Assembly: GCA_002354555.1 (NCBI GenBank)
Contig: DELT01000036.1
Coordinates: 1 to 37,680, forward strand
Source of the DNA: Methylophaga sp. UBA2689
Lineage (GTDB): Bacteria > Pseudomonadota > Gammaproteobacteria > Nitrosococcales > Methylophagaceae
Direction of reading: 5' to 3'
Length of the DNA: 37,680 nucleotides
Shown here piece by piece: positions 25,892-35,335 of the stretch (position 1 is its first letter; the number at the start of each line of letters is the position of its first letter). Position numbers and translations under genes: made by a program. Under the pieces are notes generated by a model that saw only the letters and a program-made list of their open reading frames with translations, ran no database searches and had not been told where the DNA came from.

Positions 25892-27358
25892 TTATTCACA
25901 ACTGCTACCTGATGGACGTGGTTCGACCAACGTTCCAACTTTGACAATTTTCATTGCACTGGTGCTACCCTGAACTTCGAGGTCACCCTTGGTGATGATT
26001 ACTATATCACCCTCTTTGACAACACCTCGACGCTGTAATTCTTCTATGGCCTCCTTGTTCAAGGTCGCATGGTCAGTATGCTCAACTACAAAACTTACCG
26101 GATAGACACCCCGGTATAGCGTAACCCGCCGCCCGGTGGCAACATGAGGAGTTAATGCGAAAATTGGAATTCCAGAACTAATGCGTGACATCCACAAGGG
26201 CGTTGCTCCGGATTCTGTCATCGTTGCAATAGCTTTAACATCCAGATGATTCGCGGTATACATCGCCGCCATCGCAATAGCTTCATCAATTCGTTCGAAT
26301 TTTGAATCCATGCGATGACGTGAAACACGTATTTCACGTTGCTGTTCCGCCTGCAGACAAATACGGTCCATGGCCTCAATGACTTTAACGGGATAATGTC
26401 CCACTGCAGTTTCTCCCGAAAGCATCACCGCATCCGTTCCATCCAGCACAGCGTTGGCCACATCAAACACCTCGGCACGGGTTGGAATGGGACTTTCAAT
26501 CATCGATTCCATCATTTGCGTCGCAGTGATAGTTAATCGATTCATGCGTCTGGCTTTGGCAATTAGTTGTTTTTGAATCGGCGGTAATGCAGCATCCCCC
26601 ATTTCCACACCTAAATCACCTCGAGCAACCATAATGCCTTCCGAGGCTTCAATAATGGCATCGATATCATCCAGCGCTTCAGCACGTTCAATTTTGGCAA
26701 TAATACCGCCATAGCCACCAGCTTCACGCAACAGGCGACGGGCCAGATGAATATCTTCAGCACTTCTTGGGAAAGAAACGGCGAGGTAATCAGCCTGCAT
26801 TTCAGCAGCGGTTTTTATATCGGCCATATCTTTAGCAGTCAGGGCTGAAGCAGATAATCCACCTCCCTGCCGATTAATACCTTTATTGTCGGTAAGCATC
26901 CCTCCCACAGTAACGCGGCAGTGGATCTTTTGATCGACAACCGATTCAACCCACAAGACAATGCGGCCATCATCCAATAACAACGTGTCACCGCGTTTTA
27001 CATCATGGGGAAGTGATTTATAGTCGACGCCTACCTTAGAGCCATCACCTTCATTTTCGGCCAGGGCCGCATCCAGAATAAAAGCCTCATTTTCAACAAG
27101 TTTCACACCACCATTTTTGAACCGAGAGATGCGAATTTTTGGCCCCTGCAGATCAACTAATACACCGACCTGACGTCCAAAGTCGCTGGCACGGTTACGA
27201 ACCCTGTCAGCCATATCAATATGTGATTGTGATGAACCATGAGAGAAATTGAGCCGTACAACATCCATGCCTGCCGATATCATCGCGTCAAGAACGACAT
27301 GATCTTTTGTCGCAGGCCCCAGGGTAGCAACAATTTTCGTTCTTCGACGGGCAGCCAT
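25892..27358 (-). CDS. pyk: Pyruvate kinase
   Basis: 488 residues. Converts phosphoenolpyruvate and ADP to pyruvate and ATP. The TIM-barrel start RRTKIVATLGPAT and GMDVVRLNFSHG, the B domain (about 70-165), IIAKIERAEALDDID with the catalytic Lys, MVARGDLGVEM and TQMMESMI are all present. The allosteric C-terminal domain covers about 345-480. The sequence is of the PykA type common in proteobacteria. It lies 18 bp after the pgk stop. Confidence 0.97.
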   Translation of the reverse strand: MAARRRTKIVATLGPATKDHVVLDAMISAGMDVVRLNFSHGSSQSHIDMADRVRNRASDFGRQVGVLVDLQGPKIRISRFKNGGVKLVENEAFILDAALAENEGDGSKVGVDYKSLPHDVKRGDTLLLDDGRIVLWVESVVDQKIHCRVTVGGMLTDNKGINRQGGGLSASALTAKDMADIKTAAEMQADYLAVSFPRSAEDIHLARRLLREAGGYGGIIAKIERAEALDDIDAIIEASEGIMVARGDLGVEMGDAALPPIQKQLIAKARRMNRLTITATQMMESMIESPIPTRAEVFDVANAVLDGTDAVMLSGETAVGHYPVKVIEAMDRICLQAEQQREIRVSRHRMDSKFERIDEAIAMAAMYTANHLDVKAIATMTESGATPLWMSRISSGIPIFALTPHVATGRRVTLYRGVYPVSFVVEHTDHATLNKEAIEELQRRGVVKEGDIVIITKGDLEVQGSTSAMKIVKVGTLVEPRPSGSSCE

Positions 27359-27376
27359 AATTACTCTCTCATTAAT

Positions 27377-28561
27377 TTACTCGCGGGCACGTTGCTCAAG
27401 GATTTCCACTGCAGGTAACTTCTTGCCTTCAAGGAATTCCAGAAAAGCACCACCACCGGTAGAAATATAAGAAACATCATCACAAATTTTGTATTTAGAC
27501 ACTGCAGCCAGCGTATCTCCGCCACCAGCAATCGAGAAAGCATCTGATTCCGCTATTGCCATCGCTATTTCTTTGGTGCCTTCACCAAATTGGCTGAACT
27601 CAAAAACACCTAGCGGTCCATTCCATACAACCGTACCAGCTTGTTTAATAATTTCAACCAGCTCCGCTGCGGATTTTGGACCAATATCAAAAATCATGTC
27701 GTCATCCGTTACTTTATCTACCGCTTTTAATTCCGCTTCCGCATTTTCGGCAAAATGTTTACCGCAGACCACATCTTTGGGGACTGGAATATTGCCACCA
27801 CGACTGACAGCTTCTGCTGAAAGCTTTTTACAGGTATCGATTAAATCCGGCTCATAAAGTGATTTACCTACATTATGACCAGCTGCCGCAATAAACGTAT
27901 TGGCAATGCCACCACCCACAATCAATTGGTCCACTTTTTTCGAGAGGGTTTCCAACACGGTAAGTTTGGTAGACACTTTTGATCCGCCTACGATAGCGAC
28001 CATTGGCCTGGCAGGATTATCCAGCGCTTTGGATAATGCTTCCAGTTCCGCAGATAATAAAGGCCCGGCACAGGCTACAGTGGCATATTTGGCAATACCG
28101 TGTGTTGAAGCCTGAGCACGATGGGCGGTGCCAAATGCATCCATAACAAACACATCACACATATGAGCCATACGTTTTGCCAGATCATCATTATTGGCTT
28201 TTTCACCAATGTTGAATCGTACGTTTTCGCACAAAACAACCTCACCCACTTCGACTGGAATAAAATCGGGCTCCAGCCAGTTCTGTTCCAGACGTACCGG
28301 TTTTTCCAAGAGGGCCGAGAGATAATTGGCAACCGGTGCTAATGAATATTTATGTTCATATTCTCCCTCAGTCGGTCGTCCGAGATGAGACATAATCATA
28401 ACCTTGGCACCTTTCTCTAATGCCAGATTTATGGTCGCTAAAGAAGCATGGATGCGCGTGCCATCTGCGACAACACCTGATTTGAGTGGAACATTCAAAT
28501 CTTGTCGGATCAATACACGTTTTCCAGCCAAGTCCAAATCGGCCATTTTAATTACTGACAT
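27377..28561 (-). CDS. pgk: Phosphoglycerate kinase
   Basis: 394 residues. Interconverts 1,3-bisphosphoglycerate and 3-phosphoglycerate with [18 protein letters not shown] near the start, the SHLGRP loop, [14 protein letters not shown]-type region ([14 protein letters not shown]), [19 protein letters not shown] and the nucleotide motif GGGDTLAA are all normal. It is the first gene after the gap terminator and heads pgk-pyk-fba, with short spacers between all three. Confidence 0.97.
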   Translation of the reverse strand: MSVIKMADLDLAGKRVLIRQDLNVPLKSGVVADGTRIHASLATINLALEKGAKVMIMSHLGRPTEGEYEHKYSLAPVANYLSALLEKPVRLEQNWLEPDFIPVEVGEVVLCENVRFNIGEKANNDDLAKRMAHMCDVFVMDAFGTAHRAQASTHGIAKYATVACAGPLLSAELEALSKALDNPARPMVAIVGGSKVSTKLTVLETLSKKVDQLIVGGGIANTFIAAAGHNVGKSLYEPDLIDTCKKLSAEAVSRGGNIPVPKDVVCGKHFAENAEAELKAVDKVTDDDMIFDIGPKSAAELVEIIKQAGTVVWNGPLGVFEFSQFGEGTKEIAMAIAESDAFSIAGGGDTLAAVSKYKICDDVSYISTGGGAFLEFLEGKKLPAVEILEQRARE

Positions 28562-28623
28562 AAGGTATTGCCCTCTTGTGTAAATTTTGTGAAACAGTTC
28601 TGATTATAGCCTTCAACATACAT

Positions 28624-28652
28624 AAAAAAAGGCCTCCTTGACAGGAGGCCTT
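28624..28652 (-). terminator. Terminator after gap
   Basis: AAGGCCTCCT (28629-28638) and AGGAGGCCTT (28643-28652) form a perfect 10-bp stem with a TGAC loop, followed on the minus strand by seven T. It lies about 29 bp after the gap stop and separates gap from pgk. Confidence 0.92.
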
Positions 28653-28680
28653 GAATTAATTGTTGAATGGCTAAAATAAA

Positions 28681-29712
<1,032 letters not shown>

Positions 29713-29775
29713 TCAGAACTGGAATCTTAATAAAAACCACAGTTTTCAGACAATCTAGGGTCTGTTTAAGTTATA

Positions 29776-29820
29776 TAGAAAAATGGCCAGTAGATGAATA
29801 TGAATATCTACTGGCCATTT
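29776..29820 (-). terminator. Terminator after tkt
   Basis: AAATGGCCAGTAGAT (29781-29795) and ATCTACTGGCCATTT (29806-29820) form a perfect 15-bp stem with a 10-base loop. On the minus strand it ends in a T tract. It lies about 30 bp after the tkt stop. Confidence 0.9.
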
Positions 29821-29850
29821 CCTTTTTAGCTCGCTAAAAACAGCTCTTTA

Positions 29851-31839
29851 TTACAGAACTGATTTAACAGTTTTTACAACGTTTTCGACAGTAAAGCCGA
29901 AGTGTTTCATCAAAACACCGCCTGGAGCAGATTCACCGAAGGTATCGATACCAACAGTGCCACCTTCCAGACCTACGTATTTACGCCAGAAGTCAGTTAC
30001 ACCGGCTTCAACAGAAACACGTTTGACACCAGGTGTCAGGATGCTGTGTTTATAAGCCTGATCCTGACGATCAAAGACGTTGGTTGAAGGCATTGAAACG
30101 ATGCGTGCTTTAACACCATCTGCTTTCAATTCTTCTTGTGCTTTAACAGCCAAATCAACTTCAGAACCTGTCGCGATGATAATCACGTCAGCTTTGCCAC
30201 CTTCTGCTTCAGACAGTACGTAAGCACCTTTACGGATTGCTTCGAAATCAGCTGTGTCGTGTTTCCGACCAGGGATACCCTGACGGCTGAATACCAGACT
30301 TGAAGGACCATCCATACGTTCAACAGCAGCTGTCCAGGCAACAGCAACTTCAGTTGCATCAGACGGACGCCATACATCCATATTCGGAATGTAACGCAGA
30401 CCGGCTGTGTTTTCGATTGGTTGGTGAGTCGGACCATCTTCACCCTGACCGATAGAATCATGGGTCAGAACAGCAATGGTACGGATCTTCATCAGCGCAG
30501 CCATACGCAAGGCAGACTTCGCATAGTCAGAGAACATGTGGAACGTACCACCGAATGGAATCAAACCGCCGTGCAATGCCATACCGTTCATGATCGCAAA
30601 CATACCGAATTCACGCACACCGTATGAGATGTAGTTACCTGGCTCTTTACCAGAAACGTGTTTGAAGCTTGGGGCACTTGTCAGGTTAGAACCAGTCAAG
30701 TCAGCACTACCACCTAAGAATTCAGGCAATACAGGTGCTAGCTCAGTGATCACCATTTGAGAGGCTTTACGAGAGGCAACACTTGGTGCATCTTCGTTGA
30801 TCTCAGCGATCATTTTGTCAGTCGCTTCTTTCCAGTTAGCTGGCAACTCACCTGCCATACGACGTTTGAACTCTGCCGCTAATTCTGGATATTCTTTCTC
30901 ATAGGCTGCAAATTTTTCGTTCCATGCTGCTTCTGCAGCATCGCCTTTATCTTTTGCATTCCAACCTTCATAAACATCTTCTGGAATAACAAATGGCTCG
31001 TATTCCCAACCCAGTTGCTTACGGGTCAATTCAACTTCTTCTTCACCCAATGCTGCACCATGGCAATCATGGCTTGAACATTTGTTTGGTGAACCGTAAC
31101 CAATGATGGTTTTGCAGCAGATCAATGATGGTTTATCAGTGACTTTCTTCGCTTCTGCAATAGCTTTATTGATTGCATCAGCATCATGACCATCGACAGA
31201 CTGAACATGCCAGCCGTAAGCTTCAAAACGCTTAACAGTGTCATCGGTGTACCAGCCATCAATGTGACCGTCGATAGAGATATTGTTGTCATCCCAGAAT
31301 GCGACCAGGTTGCCCAGGCCCCAGGTACCGGCTAATGCGCATGCTTCATGAGAAACACCTTCCATTAAACAGCCATCGCCCATAAACACATAGGTGTGGT
31401 GGTTAACGATGTCATGACCAGGTTTGTTGAACTGGTCAGCCATTAATTTTTCAGCCATCGCAAAACCAACACCGTTGGTAATACCTTGGCCTAATGGACC
31501 AGTTGTTGTTTCTATGCCTGGTGCATAACCGTATTCAGGGTGACCTGCACATTGTGAATGCAGTTGACGGAATGTTCTCAGGGAATCCATCGGCAAATCA
31601 TAGCCACTCAAATGTAGCAATGAGTAAATCAGCATAGAGCCGTGGCCGTTAGACAAAATGAAACGGTCACGATCAGCCCATTTCGGGTTGTTCGGGTTGT
31701 GTTTCATGTGGTCATTCCACAGTACTTCAGCGATATCCGCCATACCCATAGGGGCACCCGGATGGCCGGAATTCGCTTTTTGCACTGCATCCATACTTAA
31801 CGCACGGATTGCATTTGCTAAATGTCTACGTGTAGCCAT
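29851..31839 (-). CDS. tkt: Transketolase
   Basis: 662 residues. Thiamine-diphosphate enzyme that moves two-carbon units between sugar phosphates. The N-terminal TPP domain has [12 protein letters not shown] and the [18 protein letters not shown] motif with the distal Asn in [10 protein letters not shown]. The pyrimidine-binding domain has the [12 protein letters not shown] and [16 protein letters not shown] blocks, and a C-terminal domain follows. AGGAG precedes the ATG. In a methylotroph it serves regeneration of ribulose 5-phosphate; otherwise the pentose phosphate pathway. It follows the redoxin gene by 26 bp and ends at a strong terminator. Confidence 0.97.
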   Translation of the reverse strand: MATRRHLANAIRALSMDAVQKANSGHPGAPMGMADIAEVLWNDHMKHNPNNPKWADRDRFILSNGHGSMLIYSLLHLSGYDLPMDSLRTFRQLHSQCAGHPEYGYAPGIETTTGPLGQGITNGVGFAMAEKLMADQFNKPGHDIVNHHTYVFMGDGCLMEGVSHEACALAGTWGLGNLVAFWDDNNISIDGHIDGWYTDDTVKRFEAYGWHVQSVDGHDADAINKAIAEAKKVTDKPSLICCKTIIGYGSPNKCSSHDCHGAALGEEEVELTRKQLGWEYEPFVIPEDVYEGWNAKDKGDAAEAAWNEKFAAYEKEYPELAAEFKRRMAGELPANWKEATDKMIAEINEDAPSVASRKASQMVITELAPVLPEFLGGSADLTGSNLTSAPSFKHVSGKEPGNYISYGVREFGMFAIMNGMALHGGLIPFGGTFHMFSDYAKSALRMAALMKIRTIAVLTHDSIGQGEDGPTHQPIENTAGLRYIPNMDVWRPSDATEVAVAWTAAVERMDGPSSLVFSRQGIPGRKHDTADFEAIRKGAYVLSEAEGGKADVIIIATGSEVDLAVKAQEELKADGVKARIVSMPSTNVFDRQDQAYKHSILTPGVKRVSVEAGVTDFWRKYVGLEGGTVGIDTFGESAPGGVLMKHFGFTVENVVKTVKSVL

Positions 31840-31865
31840 TATCTACGTTCTCCTATTAAAAAAAA

Positions 31866-32420
31866 TTAAGCTGCCCGCCATTTGATGGAGCAGCCCATAC
31901 TGGGTATCTGTTGTTCTGGACCATGACCTGTTTCAGCAACTTGCTTCATCGCTTCAAATAAGTCACGGCGTACGTCCGCTGGAGCGGCTTCTTTGCGGCT
32001 GGCATCAAGGCGACCACGGTATTGCAACTTCAATTCTTTGTTGTAACCAAAAAAATCAGGAGTACATACCGCGCCATAGGCTTGAGCAACCTCTTGGCTT
32101 TCGTCATACAGATAAGGAAAAGAAAACCCGTTTTGTTCGGCAACAGTTTTCATGTTGTCAAAAGAGTCTTCTGGGTAATCAGCGACATCATTGGCAGAAA
32201 TTGCCACAGAATTGATGCCCAACTGTTTGAGTTCGTTGGTATCACGGATCAGTCTATCCATTATGGCTTTGACATAAGGACAATGATTACAGATGAACAT
32301 GATTAACAAGCCATTCTCACCACGACAGTCTTCCAGTGTCCAGATTTTGTTATCTGTGCCCGGCAGGGCAAAGTCTATGGCCGCTTGGCCAAAGTCACAG
32401 ACGGGTGTCTCTAAAGCCAT
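31866..32420 (-). CDS. Thioredoxin-fold redoxin (CxxC)
   Basis: 184 residues of the AhpC/TSA-redoxin group of thioredoxin-like proteins. Residues about 15-145 carry the fold: FALPGTDNKIWTLEDCRGENGLLIMF, the active-site CNHC (Cys44, Cys47) in ICNHCPYVKAIMDRL, and CTPDFFGYNKELKLQYRGR with the cis-Pro region. Proteins of this CNHCPYV type are cytoplasmic thiol-disulfide or peroxide-related enzymes with no fixed name. It is the first gene before tkt and probably co-transcribed with it, which could link sugar rearrangement to redox state. That link is inference. Confidence 0.88.
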   Translation of the reverse strand: MALETPVCDFGQAAIDFALPGTDNKIWTLEDCRGENGLLIMFICNHCPYVKAIMDRLIRDTNELKQLGINSVAISANDVADYPEDSFDNMKTVAEQNGFSFPYLYDESQEVAQAYGAVCTPDFFGYNKELKLQYRGRLDASRKEAAPADVRRDLFEAMKQVAETGHGPEQQIPSMGCSIKWRAA

Positions 32421-32615
32421 TAAGATCTCACTTTAGTTCCTGTTTCTAGGCAATTTCGGTGATCTTTAACCACACGAAACCAATTTGGAGTTCAGCATAT
32501 TACCAGACAATTTAGATAATGCGAAATAAGCCAATTCGCCAGAATATGTTCGCTAGGTTTTTGTATATTGAGACAAAACCGATATATTCACAGGACTTGT
32601 TTTAGTCAGCACAAC

Positions 32616-33773
32616 TTATTCAGCAACTTCATTTACCAACATTGCTCTGCGCTCCGCATTATCAGGATGAGAATCAAGATAACTTTGCCAACCCATTCCC
32701 TCAGCTGCTTGCCTGATAAGCCAGCCTTTCTGTTGAGCTTGTTGTAAACCACCTGGAGTTTCACACAGGGATGATTGCAAGTTATCTTCAGCTTGTAAGG
32801 AAAAATAGGCACGACATCTGATATTGAGTTCAATACGGTCTAATAGATCAGCCAAATGAAAGCCTGCTATCTGATTGGAGTGCATATATCGCAAAGCAAA
32901 GCCATCTGCTTCGCGCTCAAAGTCTCTTGAATAGGCATTCTGCATCATCACAATAGGCATCCCCATAAAGAGTTCAGCAATCCCTGATGTGTCACCGATA
33001 AAAGCCATTGCCATCACCACCAGCAATGAACTCTGCATCACCGACTGGGTTCCGTGCCGATGGGCCACATGTCCAATCTCGTGCAGCAGTACCGCAATCA
33101 GCTCTTCAGGTCGCTCTGCCAGTTTCACCAACTCATCCGTGAACACTATTGTGCCATCCGGCAAGGCAAAGGCATTTGCACCTAAATTACCACCATGTCG
33201 AAACTGGATATTTATCGGTGTATCGGGTTGATTACTTAACGACTGAAAGTTTGCTAAAAGCATGTCTTGTTGTTGTTGAGAAAGTTCTGAGGGGGACAAA
33301 ACCGTCTCATCCAACAAACGAAGTGTATGATTTGCCGCCTTATCAGAAATAGTTGAGGGTAACCAAAAAGCCATTTTCTTTGCTGCAGCTGGCACACCAT
33401 ACTGCATCATGGCGTAGCCAAAACCGACAAACAGTATCAGCGCAAGGAAAACCAGTTGCCAGCGACTTTCAAGTAGATGAATGAATCGGGAAAAGCCATG
33501 ACCTTTGGCAATAAGCAGTTTATCAATGGTCTCATTATCAGGACTTTCAAATTTCTGGCCCTGCTGAAAGTACAATTGTCGGCTGGTGTTACCCAAACGC
33601 GAGGAAATTTTCAGGTCATTCAGTGAACAGCAAGCCAACTGAGTACCATCCGACCTGTCTACAACTTCAATATCCTGCTCGGAAATATGTCTTAAAAAGG
33701 CAGCGCGCTGTCTGGAAACACCTTCTTCATACCAGAGGCCATCGATCCGCACACGTTGCCAAAGCGGTTGCAT
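32616..33773 (-). CDS. Membrane-bound M48 metallopeptidase
   Basis: 385 residues. Residues 1-105 are a soluble N-terminal part rich in charged residues (no signal peptide). A membrane segment follows at about 106-124 (WQLVFLALILFVGFGYAMM), then the M48 peptidase domain with HEIGH at 231-235 and third zinc ligand Glu288 in EREADGFAL. A second short hydrophobic stretch lies near 250-272. Such enzymes cut misfolded envelope proteins (LoiP, YggG and HtpX relatives), though the N-terminal extension is not usual for them. It starts 2 bp after the stop of the DUF898 gene with no clear ribosome site of its own, so it depends on that gene's translation. Confidence 0.9.
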   Translation of the reverse strand: MQPLWQRVRIDGLWYEEGVSRQRAAFLRHISEQDIEVVDRSDGTQLACCSLNDLKISSRLGNTSRQLYFQQGQKFESPDNETIDKLLIAKGHGFSRFIHLLESRWQLVFLALILFVGFGYAMMQYGVPAAAKKMAFWLPSTISDKAANHTLRLLDETVLSPSELSQQQQDMLLANFQSLSNQPDTPINIQFRHGGNLGANAFALPDGTIVFTDELVKLAERPEELIAVLLHEIGHVAHRHGTQSVMQSSLLVVMAMAFIGDTSGIAELFMGMPIVMMQNAYSRDFEREADGFALRYMHSNQIAGFHLADLLDRIELNIRCRAYFSLQAEDNLQSSLCETPGGLQQAQQKGWLIRQAAEGMGWQSYLDSHPDNAERRAMLVNEVAE

Positions 33774-33775
33774 TG

Positions 33776-35092
33776 TTAAAAACCGACATCCATATCAAAC
33801 ACATCACTGACACCTTCACCCAATGGCCCCACACGTTGACTGACGGCGCTGGAAAACTGATTCAAATCGCCCTCTACCAGCATCTTAGTATGAACTGCCT
33901 TATACGACGCCACCCGAACTTTTGCCCATGGAATAAACAAGCCTAAGGTGAGCACAATGGCCACAGTATTACTCAAAACCAACCACATATAAGATGGTGT
34001 GGTGTAGTTAGCAGAAAAAGCATGAGAAGAAAGTGTGGCATGATTAAACCGTAAATTCGTCGTCTTTACGGTGAAAAATGCAAACAGCGTGAGATACATC
34101 ATCACGGTTAACACCATCGTCAGAATTCCCACTGCTTCCCGGTTTAAAAGCGTTGCCAGCAGAAATACACCAAAGGACGTTAGGAGAACGATGCCAATCA
34201 TCGCCAAAGCAATTTTATAGTAAGCGCTGACTTGAGGTTCGAACTCAAATGCCGTATCACCATAACGCATATTTCTCACCAGAAAACACTGCTGTTTATA
34301 AATGGCATAGGGCATCAGCAGAGAAAAAGTCACTAAACCGAGAATCGGCCAGAGAATATAAACCTTGAATGCTTCACTATATTGACCATCAAATCCAAAC
34401 CGCACATTGCGATACTCACTATAAAAGGCATTGAATGCCAGTGATTTTACGACCAGCCAGGGAAATAACACGATAAACAGTAGACCAAATATCGCGCCTG
34501 TAGCCGGAAAAAGTGAAGTAGCAGCGATATAGACCACAAAAAAAGCAAAAGCTATTAGTCGACCTTTGAGAATCTGTAATGGAACGGCTTGATAATTAAA
34601 GCTTGCTCCATCAAGCTGAGTATTTGCATAGAAGTACTGTTTATTACGGACTTTGGCCCAGGCTGAATATATGCCCAAAGTCATAATCGTAAGTACGATG
34701 TTGACTATCCAAATCCGGAAATATTCAGCGCCTTGACCACTGAAAAAAAATGCCCTTTGTCGAGGCTGTATTTCAGCAGTTTTTTCAGCATCCTGCGTTG
34801 GGGCCAAACCATCGCTTTTTGTAGCCTGTTCCATAACCGACAGTCGTGGTTCTTTTCTAACATGCCTTATCAAGTAGGATTCGGCACCAGCACTCTGCAA
34901 CTTTTCCTGTTGTAGCTGAGCCTGTTCGTAACCCACCCCGTTCAACACAATCGCATGTTTCTGCTGGAACAGTTCGCTCACAGCGTTTTCTGTTAAAGCT
35001 AGCAATCTCGCTAGATTTTGTATCACTTCATTAATATTGAATCCATCCAATAATTCTCCACTAAGCATCACGTCATAATGTAATTCTGACAC
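33776..35092 (-). CDS. DUF898 (YjgN-like) membrane protein
   Basis: 438 residues from the GTG at 35092, with GGAGG six bases upstream. Longer readings add 22 residues before this strong site and are rejected. Residues 1-80 (YDVMLSGELLDGFNINEVIQ, LARLLALTENAVSELF, GVGYEQAQLQQEKLQSAGA) form a small domain often found at the N-terminus of bacterial membrane proteins. A linker follows, then the DUF898/YjgN region with repeated Y-F-R-I-W-x-x-N-x-x-L-T-x-x-T-L-G-I-Y-S-x-W-A-K-V-R type segments and about eight membrane helices. DUF898 next to an M48 peptidase is a recurring pair in proteobacteria; its job is unknown, and a chaperone/protease or transport partnership is inferred only. Divergent from mrcB. 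Confidence 0.88.
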   Translation of the reverse strand: MSELHYDVMLSGELLDGFNINEVIQNLARLLALTENAVSELFQQKHAIVLNGVGYEQAQLQQEKLQSAGAESYLIRHVRKEPRLSVMEQATKSDGLAPTQDAEKTAEIQPRQRAFFFSGQGAEYFRIWIVNIVLTIMTLGIYSAWAKVRNKQYFYANTQLDGASFNYQAVPLQILKGRLIAFAFFVVYIAATSLFPATGAIFGLLFIVLFPWLVVKSLAFNAFYSEYRNVRFGFDGQYSEAFKVYILWPILGLVTFSLLMPYAIYKQQCFLVRNMRYGDTAFEFEPQVSAYYKIALAMIGIVLLTSFGVFLLATLLNREAVGILTMVLTVMMYLTLFAFFTVKTTNLRFNHATLSSHAFSANYTTPSYMWLVLSNTVAIVLTLGLFIPWAKVRVASYKAVHTKMLVEGDLNQFSSAVSQRVGPLGEGVSDVFDMDVGF

Positions 35093-35335
35093 TTTAGACC
35101 TCCTTGTCTGTTTTAATGAGTTTTGCCGAAGTATAGAAGCAAGCAGAAATGTCAGCAACTTTTCGTTTTATCGATAGTTATGTGCTGGATATGAAAGATA
35201 CACAAGCCCTAAAGTAACTATTGAAAAACTTTGCTAATATAAGCGGCACATTGACGATATCCAGCCAAACTAAAGTCTTTAAGGTTTGCCTGACACATTT
35301 CGACTGCCATTCTTTCTACTTTCACTCCTCAGGTT

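Noticed and set aside
32556-32580. Hairpin GGTTTTTGT/ACAAAACC as terminator of the M48 gene
   Set aside because: It is AT rich with a bulge and has no T tract on the minus strand, so it is not strong enough to call.
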